Part shown: in pieces, positions 15,831-23,230 of the stretch | Numbering within the stretch: the first letter of the stretch is position 1 | Layout: each line of letters opens with the position of its first letter | Origin: Dehalococcoidia bacterium | GTDB taxonomy: Bacteria; Chloroflexota; Dehalococcoidia; UBA2979 | Assembly (NCBI GenBank): GCA_023228825.1 | Contig: JALOAL010000023.1 | Location: 1-33,399, forward strand | DNA length: 33,399 nucleotides | Direction: 5' to 3' | Notes under the pieces: model-generated | Told to the model about the DNA's origin: nothing | Databases searched by the model: none | Seen by the model: the letters and a program-made list of their open reading frames with translations, nothing else | Made by a program: the position numbers and the translations under genes

Positions 15831-16181
15831 ATGCGACACGGCAAGGCCGGCCGCAAGTTCGACATGCCGACGTCGCAACGTCGGGCCATGTACCGCACCA
15901 TCACCACGGCGGTGATCCGTCATGGTGGCGTCCTGACCACGGAGGCGCGCGCGAAAGAGACGCGTCGCATCGTGGAGAAGATGATCACGCTGGGCAAGCG
16001 CGGGTCCATCCACGCGCGTCGCCAGGCCCAGGCCTTCATCGAAGACCGGGACGTGGTGCAGCAGTTGTTCGACGAGGTCGCCCCGAAGTACTCCGAGCGC
16101 CCAGGCGGGTACACCCGCGTGGTGAAACTCGGCCAGCGGAAGGGCGACGCGGCGCGCATTGCGCGCATCGAACTCGTCTAG
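15831..16181 (+). CDS. rplQ: 50S ribosomal protein L17
   Basis: This 116-residue L17 has the MRHGKAGRKFDMPTSQRRAMYR opening, the TTEARAKETRRIVEKMITLGKR core and the final GGYTRVVKLGQRKGDAARIARIEL signature. L17 lies near the peptide tunnel exit. It ends the alpha operon proper and is followed 21 bases later by truA. Confidence 0.98.
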   Translation: MRHGKAGRKFDMPTSQRRAMYRTITTAVIRHGGVLTTEARAKETRRIVEKMITLGKRGSIHARRQAQAFIEDRDVVQQLFDEVAPKYSERPGGYTRVVKLGQRKGDAARIARIELV

Positions 16182-16202
16182 CCCCTGCGAGATGATGGGG
16201 TG

Positions 16203-17054
16203 ATGACCAGTCACTGGGGGCAGCCGCCACGACGCGTGGCGCTGCTCCTTGAGTATGACGGGACGGACTTCGCGGGCAGCCAGGTGCAGCCCGGGAAGCG
16301 GACGGTCCAGGGAGTGGTGGAAGCCGCCCTGGGGGAGTTCACCGGCGAGCGCGGCAGGGTCGCGTTCGCCGGGCGTACGGACGCTGGCGTCCATGCATCG
16401 GGACAGGTGGCCGCGCTGAGCACGGGCTCTGCGCACAGCCCGGCCACCTGCCGCGATGCGCTCAACCACTTCCTCCCGGAGGACGTGGTGGTGCGCTCGG
16501 CGGTGGAGGTGGCGGCGGACTTTGACCCGCGCAGACAGGCGCGGTCCAGGGTCTACCGCTACCGGATCGAGGACGGCCTCGGTGCGTCCGGGGGCCGGCG
16601 TCCGCTCACGCGGCTGCGGGCCTGGCAGGTGGAGCGTCCGCTGGACGACTCCGCGATGGCGGCGGCGGTAGCGCTGCTGCCTCGGGTAGAGCGGGACTGG
16701 TCGGCGTTCGCCGGCGCTGTCCCGGCCGGCTACCCAACCGTGCGGACGCTGCTCGACGCTCGCGCCGGGCGCTGCGGGCCGCACGCCGTGCAGGTGACGC
16801 TGGAGGCCACGGGCTTCCTGCCGCACCAGGTACGGATGACCGTCGGCGCGCTCGGGCGCGTGGGGGCCGGACGGCTCTCGCCGCAGGAGTTCGCCGCACT
16901 GGTGGAGGGCCCGCCCGGTAGCGCCGGACCGGCCGCGCCACCGCAGGGACTGACGTTGGTCGCCGTGCGTTACCCGCCCGGCGTGGTTGAGAGCGATACG
17001 CACGACTGGCATGCAGGCGACTGGACCGGCGGACGGTCCGGGCGACAGGGATAG
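16203..17054 (+). CDS. truA: tRNA pseudouridine(38-40) synthase
   Basis: TruA converts uridines 38-40 of the tRNA anticodon arm to pseudouridine. The catalytic aspartate is D60 in GRTDAGVHASG. Other family segments are VALLLEYDGTDFAGSQVQP, RSRVYRYRI and FLPHQVRMTVGAL. The start is ambiguous between GTG 16200 and ATG 16203; neither has a good ribosome-binding site, which may mean coupling to rplQ. The C-terminus has about 25 variable residues. The location between rplQ and rplM is common in many bacteria. Confidence 0.95.
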   Translation: MTSHWGQPPRRVALLLEYDGTDFAGSQVQPGKRTVQGVVEAALGEFTGERGRVAFAGRTDAGVHASGQVAALSTGSAHSPATCRDALNHFLPEDVVVRSAVEVAADFDPRRQARSRVYRYRIEDGLGASGGRRPLTRLRAWQVERPLDDSAMAAAVALLPRVERDWSAFAGAVPAGYPTVRTLLDARAGRCGPHAVQVTLEATGFLPHQVRMTVGALGRVGAGRLSPQEFAALVEGPPGSAGPAAPPQGLTLVAVRYPPGVVESDTHDWHAGDWTGGRSGRQG

Positions 17055-17058
17055 CGAC

Positions 17059-17793
17059 ATGACGACGAAGACGACCTACCGGCTGCGCGGCGGCGACGTT
17101 GACCGCCGCTGGCACGTGGTGGACGCCAAGGGGCGCCCCCTGGGACGCGTGGCCTCCGAGGTGGCGCAGGTCCTGCTGGGCAAGCACAAGGCCACCTACG
17201 AGCCGCACATGGTGATGGGCGACTTCGTGGTCGTCCTGAACGCCAGGGAAGTGGAACTGACGGGCCAGAAGCGCACCCAGAAGATCTACTACCGCCACAC
17301 CGGCTACCCGGGCGGCCTCCGCGAGCGCACCTTCGAGGAGCAACTGGCCAAGGATCCCACCCGCGTGATCGAGAAGGCCGTGAAGGGCATGCTGCCCTCT
17401 GGCGTCCGGGGCCGCGCGATGCTCCGGATGCTGAAGGTCTACGCCGGCGCGGAGCACCCGCACCAGGCGCAGGTTGCTGCCGGTACCGGCGCCCGCGCCC
17501 GGAAGCGCGCCGAGGAAGCAGACGCCACTCCCACCTCCCCGCCAGCCAGCACCCCGGCAGCCAGCACCCCGGCAGCGCCGAAGGCTGAGGCCCCAACGGC
17601 GGAAGCCCCCGCGGAGGGCGCGGAGGCGGTTGAGGTCACGGAGGGCGAGCCGCTGGAGGGTGCGCTGACCAAGTACACACGCGAGCAGTTGGATGCGGAA
17701 GCGGCCCGCCTGGACATCGAGATCGAGTCCGGGTGGAAGAAGCAGGATGTGATCGACGCGATCCAGGCCCGCTACGATTCGGGGCAGGAGTAA
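17059..17793 (+). CDS. rplM: 50S ribosomal protein L13 with C-terminal HeH/SAP-like module
   Basis: Residues 1 to about 138 are normal L13 (RRWHVVDAKGRPLGRVASEVAQVLLGK; YYRHTGYPGG; VKGMLPSG; LKVYAGAEHPH). ATG 17059 is chosen because upstream starts lie inside truA. The total is 244 residues against about 145 usually. A low-complexity Ala/Pro/Glu linker (about 140-200), partly encoded by a perfect 15-bp duplication at 17546-17575, leads to residues 203-244. These look like a helix-extended-loop-helix module (YTREQLDAEAARLDI, then SGW, then KKQDVIDAIQARY) as in SAP or HeH nucleic-acid-binding domains. The linker and module follow in one frame and end 3 bases before rpsI. Confidence 0.95.
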   Translation: MTTKTTYRLRGGDVDRRWHVVDAKGRPLGRVASEVAQVLLGKHKATYEPHMVMGDFVVVLNAREVELTGQKRTQKIYYRHTGYPGGLRERTFEEQLAKDPTRVIEKAVKGMLPSGVRGRAMLRMLKVYAGAEHPHQAQVAAGTGARARKRAEEADATPTSPPASTPAASTPAAPKAEAPTAEAPAEGAEAVEVTEGEPLEGALTKYTREQLDAEAARLDIEIESGWKKQDVIDAIQARYDSGQE

Positions 17794-17796
17794 GCG

Positions 17797-18195
17797 ATGA
17801 CGACTGACCAGCACTACTACTTTGGCCTGGGCCGGCGGAAGTCCGCTGTGGCGCGCGTGCGCCTCTACCCGGGTTCGGGCGCCGTGGTGGTAAACGGCAA
17901 GCCCATGGAGGAGGTGATCCCTCGGGACTCGCTGCGCATGGACATCATGCGCCCGCTGGTCCTGACGGAGACCGACCGCCAGTTCAACGTGCAGGTAAAG
18001 GTCCTGGGGGGCGGCATCACCGGATGGGCCGGCGCCATCCGCCACGGCATTGCGCGTGCCCTTGTGGTGGCGGATGAGGGCCACCGACGCCCGCTGCGCG
18101 CGCAGGGGCTGCTCACGCGCGACTCACGCGTGAAGGAACGCAAGAAGCCCGGCCTGAAGCGTGCCCGCAAGGCGCCTCAGTTCACGAAGCGCTAG
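17797..18195 (+). CDS. rpsI: 30S ribosomal protein S9
   Basis: The 132-residue S9 has YYFGLGRRKSAVARVRLYPGSG, GGGITGWAGAIRHGIARAL and the C-terminal RDSRVKERKKPGLKRARKAPQFTKR signature whose final lysine-arginine reaches the P-site tRNA. The rplM-rpsI pair closes the ribosomal gene run. A strong terminator hairpin starts 25 bases after the stop. Confidence 0.98.
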   Translation: MTTDQHYYFGLGRRKSAVARVRLYPGSGAVVVNGKPMEEVIPRDSLRMDIMRPLVLTETDRQFNVQVKVLGGGITGWAGAIRHGIARALVVADEGHRRPLRAQGLLTRDSRVKERKKPGLKRARKAPQFTKR

Positions 18196-18220
18196 CCCGA
18201 GCCGTCATCGGCAGATCAGA

Positions 18221-18248
18221 GAACACCCCGCCGCGAGGCGGGGTGTTC
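18221..18248. terminator. Perfect 12-bp hairpin between convergent units
   Basis: The arms GAACACCCCGCC (18221-18232) and GGCGGGGTGTTC (18237-18248) pair perfectly around a GCGA tetraloop of the stable GNRA type. It lies between rpsI (+) and the isomerase gene (-), which end facing each other, so it probably stops transcription from both sides. Neither side has a real T-run: TCTCTGATC follows on the minus strand, CGCTGTGTG on the plus strand. Confidence 0.8.
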
Positions 18249-18304
18249 CGCTGTGTGTGGCGGCCGTCTGATGCTGGCGTAGGGGCGAGGGCGCGGTCCG
18301 TCGG

Positions 18305-19372
18305 CTATCGCTCCTGGGCGAGGACGCGCTTCAGGCGGTCCATGACGGTGAGGGGGGCCGGGTCGACCTCGCGGAGGAGGCCGAGGTAGTAGGAGGTCCA
18401 CGATCCGAGCGCGCAGGACGCGAGGATCGCCTCGATCGGGGTGTCGCCGCCGGCGCTGGCGATCTGGACCTGGCGGCCGGCGGCCAGCAGCATCTCCGCG
18501 GTCTGGTTCACCCGCAGCCGGTTGCGGGGGTGCACCGTGGGCGCGTCCAGCAGGACGAAGCGCAGCGGGCCCACGTCCGCACCGGCGCGCGCGGCGGCCT
18601 CCAGTTGGTTGTGGTTGAACTCCGGGATGCCGTAGGCGGCGGCCACCTGCTTCGCGTTCTCGCTCATCTCCCCGGCCCAGCGCCGCGCGGCCACTTCCAG
18701 CATGTCCGCGCCAATGATGGCGGGGACGCCGCCGTGCAGCCACGAGGCGAGCATCTTCGCGCGGTTGCTCGCGGGCTCCAGGCCGTAGGCGGCGGTCGCC
18801 CGCTCCAGCGTCTCCAGCCCGGCCTCCACTTCCGCGTCCGTGATTTCCAGCACGCCGAGGCGGCGCAGGATGGCGAGCGGGATGAAGACGCCGAAGCCGA
18901 GTCCGGTGCGGGGCGGGCCGTTCCATTCGTAGGCGATCACCGGCACGCCGGCGGCGGCGGCCTGGCGGCCGAGTTGGCCTCCCGTGGTGATCGCGATGCC
19001 CTGCGCGCCGGCGGCTCGCACCTGCTCGAAGGCGCTCAGGGTCTCCTCCGTGTTGCCGGAGAAGGAGGAGAGGATGACGAGGGTGTCCGGGGTCAGCGGC
19101 GGCAGGTGGTAGTTGCGCACGACGTGCACGGGCGTGGGGCACGCCTCGCCCGCCAGCGTGGCGGCCACGTCTGCGCCGATGGCGGAGCCACCGAGGCCGG
19201 CGAGCAGCACGCGGCTGGGCTTCGGGATCTCCGGCAGCGCCGCGTCCAGGCCCAGTCGCCAGGCGTTGCGCGCCTGCTGGGGGAGGGCGGCCAGCAGGGC
19301 GTGGAAGCCGCTGGGATCCACGCGCGCGCGGAGCGCCTCGTCCTCGAGTTTGGTGAGCGGATCCAGGGTCAC
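18305..19372 (-). CDS. Bifunctional phosphoglucose/phosphomannose isomerase
   Basis: This 355-residue protein matches the small two-SIS-domain isomerase family known from Pyrobaculum, which interconverts fructose-6-phosphate with glucose-6- and mannose-6-phosphate. Visible motifs are LLAGLGGSAIGAD, the phosphate-binding SSFSGNTEETL, EFNHNQLEA and LRVNQTAEML. The start is GTG 19372, whose GTGA overlaps the stop of the upstream mutase gene by 4 bases; a longer frame would run inside that gene. With the mutase and nucleotidyltransferase it forms a sugar-phosphate to NDP-sugar route, likely GDP-mannose or an NDP-glucose. Substrate preference cannot be read from sequence alone. Confidence 0.88.
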   Translation of the reverse strand: MTLDPLTKLEDEALRARVDPSGFHALLAALPQQARNAWRLGLDAALPEIPKPSRVLLAGLGGSAIGADVAATLAGEACPTPVHVVRNYHLPPLTPDTLVILSSFSGNTEETLSAFEQVRAAGAQGIAITTGGQLGRQAAAAGVPVIAYEWNGPPRTGLGFGVFIPLAILRRLGVLEITDAEVEAGLETLERATAAYGLEPASNRAKMLASWLHGGVPAIIGADMLEVAARRWAGEMSENAKQVAAAYGIPEFNHNQLEAAARAGADVGPLRFVLLDAPTVHPRNRLRVNQTAEMLLAAGRQVQIASAGGDTPIEAILASCALGSWTSYYLGLLREVDPAPLTVMDRLKRVLAQER

Positions 19373-20802
19373 AGGGCGACCCCCGCGATTTCCTGGCCCT
19401 GCACCAGGGCGTCCTGCACCTGGTTGGCGTCCGGCATCTCCGCGTAGATGCGGAGCAGCGGTTCCGTGCCGGAGAAGCGGAGCAGGAGCCACCAGCCTCC
19501 CTCCAGGTGGAAGCGGTAGCCGTCTACCTCGTCGCGGCCGACCACCTTGAGGCCGGCGATGGTGTCCGGCTCGTTGGCCTGCACGTTCGCCTCGATCGCC
19601 TCGCGTTCGGCGGGGCGGATGGTGACGTCCACGCGGTCGTATTCGTGCGGGCCCACGCGCTCGTAGAGGTCAGCCAGCAGTTCGGAGGGCTTCTTGCCGG
19701 TGCGGGTCATGAAGTCCAGGATGAACAGCCCGGCCAGCAGGCCGTCTCGCTCCGGGATGTGGCCCCGGAAGGCGGAGCCGCCGGACTCTTCCCCGGCGAT
19801 GAGGGCGTTGGCCTCCATCATGCGGGCGCCGAGGTGCTTGAAGCCCACGGGGGTCTCGTGCACGGGGCAGTCGTACAGTTCGCCGAGGCGGTCCACCATG
19901 CGGGTCATGGTCACGGAGCGGACGATGGGCCCGCGTTCGCCGCGCACCTCCAGGAAGTAGTAGACCAGCAGGGCGAACGTCTGCAGTTGGGTGACGAAGC
20001 GCCCGCGCTCGTCGATCAGGCCGAAGCGGTCCGCGTCCCCGTCCATGGCGAGGCCCACGTCGAAGCCGCCGTCCTCCATGATGGCCATGGACTCGCGGAG
20101 GTTCGGCGCGATCGGCTCGGGAGCGCGCAGGCCGGGGAACGAGGGGTTGCGTTCGCCATGCACCTCCCGAAAGGCGGTGGCGCCGCCCTGCAGGAGGCGC
20201 GGCAGCCAGCCCTGCGCCGAGCCGTACATGGGGTCGATGAGGACGTTGAGGCCGGCGGCCTGGATGGCCTCCAGGTCCACGAAGGCGCTGAGCGCCTTCA
20301 GGTAGCCGCCGCGCAGGTCCACGCGCTCCACCAGGCCCTCCGCCTCCGCCTCGCCCAGGGGGGTGCTGACCACGCGCCCCGAGGAGGCGATGGCGGGGAT
20401 GGCGTTCTCGATGGCGGAGGTGACCTCCGCGGGGGCGGAGCCGCCGTAGTGCGGCTTCACCTTGAAGCCGTTCCAGCGCGCCGGATTGTGGCTGGCGGTC
20501 AGCATCACGCCTCCGCCGGCGCCTCGGTCGCGGACGGCCCAGGAGAGGGCGGGGGTGGGGACGAACGTGCTGGTGAGGGTGGTCTGGATGCCGTTGGCGG
20601 CCATCACCTCCGCCACCGCGCCGGCGAAGGAACCGGAGAGGAAGCGCGTGTCGTAGCCAATGACCACGCCCTTGGACGCCTGCTTCTCCCGGGTCAGCCA
20701 TTCCGCCATGGACTGCGCCACCAGCCGGACGTTCTCGAAGGTGAAATCCTCCGCGATGACTGCGCGCCATCCGTCCGTACCGAACTTGATGTTGGCCGTC
20801 AT
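19369..20802 (-). CDS. Phosphoglucomutase/phosphomannomutase family protein
   Basis: This is a 477-residue alpha-D-phosphohexomutase. All four family landmarks are present: the phosphoserine loop TASHNP (S104), the magnesium site DGDADR (254-259), the sugar-specificity loop GEESGG (337-342) and the phosphate-binding RFSGTEP near the C-terminus. It moves phosphate between C6 and C1 of glucose, mannose or glucosamine. ATG 20802 gives the characteristic start (KFGTDGWRAVI). It lies 7 bases after the nucleotidyltransferase stop and overlaps the isomerase by 4 bases, so the three are probably co-translated from one mRNA. Confidence 0.95.
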   Translation of the reverse strand: MTANIKFGTDGWRAVIAEDFTFENVRLVAQSMAEWLTREKQASKGVVIGYDTRFLSGSFAGAVAEVMAANGIQTTLTSTFVPTPALSWAVRDRGAGGGVMLTASHNPARWNGFKVKPHYGGSAPAEVTSAIENAIPAIASSGRVVSTPLGEAEAEGLVERVDLRGGYLKALSAFVDLEAIQAAGLNVLIDPMYGSAQGWLPRLLQGGATAFREVHGERNPSFPGLRAPEPIAPNLRESMAIMEDGGFDVGLAMDGDADRFGLIDERGRFVTQLQTFALLVYYFLEVRGERGPIVRSVTMTRMVDRLGELYDCPVHETPVGFKHLGARMMEANALIAGEESGGSAFRGHIPERDGLLAGLFILDFMTRTGKKPSELLADLYERVGPHEYDRVDVTIRPAEREAIEANVQANEPDTIAGLKVVGRDEVDGYRFHLEGGWWLLLRFSGTEPLLRIYAEMPDANQVQDALVQGQEIAGVAL

Positions 20803-20809
20803 CGCATTC

Positions 20810-21877
20810 CTAACTTCCGGGAGCCGCGGCGTCCGCCGCCTGCCCCGCCGGGTCCAGCACCGCACCGTGGAGGCGCGCCCCGGGGGGCACGGCTACCTCG
20901 TGGGCGATGACGGAGTCTTGTACGTGCGCACCGGCGCCAACGCGCACGCCGGTGGCCAGGATGGAATTCTCGATGCTGGCGCCTTCCTCGATGGTCACGC
21001 CGTCCCAGAGGACGCTGGCGCGCACCTGCGCGCCTTTGCCCACGCGGGAGTGCGCCCCCACGACGGCGGGCGCGGTCACGCGCGCCTGCGGGTGCACGCG
21101 CGCGGTGGCGTGCACATGCCGCCCGTCGCCGGGGGCGACCTCTGCCGCCGATGGTATGAGGCCGCTCGCCATATCGAGGTTGACGCGCAGTAGGGCCTGG
21201 GGGTTCCCTACGTCCGCCCAGTACGCCGGTCGGTGGAAGCCGAATACCGCCTCGCCAGCCTCGCAGAGGGTGGGGAACAGGCCGTCCTCCACGCGGTGGA
21301 AGGACCGGGGGGCCATCTGTTCCACCAGGTGCGGCTCGAAGATCCAGGTGCCGGCGTTGATGAGGCGGGAGGGGGCGTCCTCCGCACGTGGCTTCTCCAC
21401 GAAGCGCCGGATGCGTCCGTCCGAGGCCAGGTCTACCACGCCGAAGGGGGACGGGTCTTCCACCTGGTGCAGGGAGAGGGAGAGCACGGCGCCCTTCGCG
21501 CGGTGCTCCGCGAGCATCTGGGAGGTGTCCAGGTCCGTGATCACGTCGCCGTTGAGGACGGCGAAGGTCTCGCTCCAGCCCTGGCGCAGCCACGCCGAGG
21601 CGATGCTGGCGATGGCGCCGCCGGAACCGAGGGGGGTGTCCTCGTACGCGTACTCGATGCGGACGCCCAGGGCGGCGCCGTCACCGAAGACGTCTCGGAT
21701 GGCGGGGTTGAGGCGGGTCATGGCCAGCGTCACGTGGTCGAAGCCGTGCTGCTTCAGGTGCCGGATCAGGTGGTCCAGCAACGGGCGGCCAAGCACGGGG
21801 ACAAGCGCCTTCGCGGTGCGCCACGTGAGCGGACGCATGCGGGTGCCCTCGCCACCGACCAGTATGATTGCTCGCAT
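20810..21877 (-). CDS. Sugar-1-phosphate nucleotidyltransferase with left-handed beta-helix
   Basis: The N-terminal Rossmann-like domain has the nucleotidyltransferase signature LVGGEGTRMRPLT (6-18), the lysine of TAKALVPV (K23), the LNGDVITD metal site and VEKP. From about residue 240, hexapeptide-like repeats (ATARVHPQARVTAPAVVGAHS and following) form a left-handed beta-helix. It charges mannose-1-P or glucose-1-P with a nucleotide; beside a phosphoglucose/phosphomannose isomerase, GDP-mannose synthesis is a reasonable guess. ATG 21877 has no Shine-Dalgarno sequence but a TACGAT box six bases upstream, suggesting a leaderless transcript heading this three-gene unit. It is 355 residues long. 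Confidence 0.92.
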   Translation of the reverse strand: MRAIILVGGEGTRMRPLTWRTAKALVPVLGRPLLDHLIRHLKQHGFDHVTLAMTRLNPAIRDVFGDGAALGVRIEYAYEDTPLGSGGAIASIASAWLRQGWSETFAVLNGDVITDLDTSQMLAEHRAKGAVLSLSLHQVEDPSPFGVVDLASDGRIRRFVEKPRAEDAPSRLINAGTWIFEPHLVEQMAPRSFHRVEDGLFPTLCEAGEAVFGFHRPAYWADVGNPQALLRVNLDMASGLIPSAAEVAPGDGRHVHATARVHPQARVTAPAVVGAHSRVGKGAQVRASVLWDGVTIEEGASIENSILATGVRVGAGAHVQDSVIAHEVAVPPGARLHGAVLDPAGQAADAAAPGS

Positions 21878-21883
21878 TCTGGG

Positions 21884-21913
21884 ATCGTATGCGCGCGGAG
21901 ACGCCGCGGCCAA
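21884..21913 (-). promoter_or_regulatory. Predicted leaderless promoter of the sugar-nucleotide unit
   Basis: On the minus strand TACGAT (21889-21884) sits exactly six bases before ATG 21877, so transcription would start at or next to the start codon. A TTGGCC element (21913-21908) lies 18 bases further upstream as a partial -35. The spacing matches that before apt, mtnA and the methyltransferase gene. Confidence 0.45.
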
Positions 21914-21970
21914 TGACTGCGGGCCCGGTGCACCGCACGAGGGCGCCTCGCAGGGCCTCGGCATGACCGG

Positions 21971-23182
21971 TTATTCGATGCGGGCGTCTGCGCGGAGGGC
22001 GTCCACCAGGTCCAGTCGCTCCCAGGGCAGGTCCAGGTCGTTGCGGCCGAAGTGGCCGTACGCCGCGGTTTGCGTGTAGATCGGCCGGCGCAGGTCGAAG
22101 CGGTCGATGATTGCGGCGGGGCGCAGGTCGAAGTGCTTCTCGATCAGGCGCCCGATCTCTTGCTCGTCCAGCCGTGCCGTCCCGAACGTCTCGAAGGCGA
22201 TGGAGGTGGGCCGGGCCACGCCGATGGCGTAGGAGACCTGCACCTCGAAGCGGTCGGCGAGGCCGGCGGCCACGATGTTCTTGGCCAGGTGGCGCGCGGC
22301 GTACGCTGCGGAGCGGTCCACCTTGGTGGGGTCCTTGCCGGAGAAGGCGCCGCCGCCGTGCCTTGCCACGCCGCCGTAGGTGTCCACGATGATCTTGCGG
22401 CCGGTGAGGCCGGCGTCACCCATGGGGCCGCCCACCACGAAGCGGCCGGTGGGGTTCACGTAGATGCGCGTCTGCTCGTCCATCAACTCCGGGGGGCAGA
22501 CGGGGCGGATGACCTGGTCCAGGATGCGCTGGCGCAGTTCCTCGGTGGTGATGGAGTCCGCGTGCTGGCTGGAGATGACCACCGCGTCGATGCGGCGGGG
22601 GACGCCGTAGGCGTACTCCACGGTGACCTGGGACTTGCCGTCCGGGCGCAGGAAGGGCAGCGAGCCGTCCTTGCGCAGTTCGGTCAGGCGGCGGGTCAGG
22701 CGGTGCGCCAGCGAGATCGTGAGCGGCATGTACTCGTCGGTCTCGTTGCAGGCGAAGCCGATCATCATGCCCTGGTCGCCCGCGCCCACCCGGTCGTAGC
22801 GGTCTTCCGAGGACGACTCGCGCCGTTCAAAGGCGTCGTCCACGCCCATGGCGATGTCCGGCGACTGGCCCTTGATGGAGGAGAGGACGCCGCAGGTGTT
22901 CGCGTCGAAGCCGTCGCCGCTGTCCAGGTAGCCAATGCGGCGGATGGTGCGGCGCACGATCTCCTCGATGTCCACATAGCCCTTGGTGGTGACTTCGCCA
23001 AAGACCCAGACGGTGCCGGTGGTGGTGGCGGCTTCGCAGGCGACTCGGGACTCCGGGTCCTGTTCCAGCAGGGCGTCCAGCACGGCGTCCGAGACCTGGT
23101 CACACAGTTTGTCCGGGTGACCTTCCGTCACGGACTCGCTGGTGAAGCGCATCATCGGGCTGCTCATGAACGAGGTGGTCAT
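21971..23182 (-). CDS. metK: S-adenosylmethionine synthetase
   Basis: MetK makes S-adenosylmethionine from methionine and ATP. The 403-residue protein has TEGHPDKLCDQVSDAVLDALL, the signature GAGDQGMMIGFAC, and the phosphate-binding GGGAFSGKDPTKVDRSAAY loop. ATG 23182 follows GGAGG; an in-frame GTG at 23197 lies upstream of that site and is less likely. It is 48 bases after ahcY. No SAM riboswitch was recognised in that gap, which has only a short CCGCC/GGCGG stem. Confidence 0.97.
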   Translation of the reverse strand: MTTSFMSSPMMRFTSESVTEGHPDKLCDQVSDAVLDALLEQDPESRVACEAATTTGTVWVFGEVTTKGYVDIEEIVRRTIRRIGYLDSGDGFDANTCGVLSSIKGQSPDIAMGVDDAFERRESSSEDRYDRVGAGDQGMMIGFACNETDEYMPLTISLAHRLTRRLTELRKDGSLPFLRPDGKSQVTVEYAYGVPRRIDAVVISSQHADSITTEELRQRILDQVIRPVCPPELMDEQTRIYVNPTGRFVVGGPMGDAGLTGRKIIVDTYGGVARHGGGAFSGKDPTKVDRSAAYAARHLAKNIVAAGLADRFEVQVSYAIGVARPTSIAFETFGTARLDEQEIGRLIEKHFDLRPAAIIDRFDLRRPIYTQTAAYGHFGRNDLDLPWERLDLVDALRADARIE

Positions 23183-23230
23183 GCGTCCTCCGCACACCGC
23201 TCCGCCTTGAGGGGGGCGGCAGTGAACAGG

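Noticed and set aside
13622..15907. 761-codon minus-strand open frame opposite rpsK-rpsD-rpoA
   Set aside because: It is a GC-driven shadow of the alpha operon. It crosses several plus-strand gene borders and the translation has no recognisable domain.
19373..19492. Extended N-terminus of the isomerase
   Set aside because: The extra 40 residues are low-complexity and lie within the upstream mutase gene; GTG 19372 with its 4-base overlap is the natural start.
23183..23230. SAM or SAH riboswitch before metK or ahcY (also 24503-24593)
   Set aside because: Both gaps are short and lack the conserved elements of SAM-I/II/III/IV or SAH riboswitches that I could recognise. A covariance-model search would settle it.
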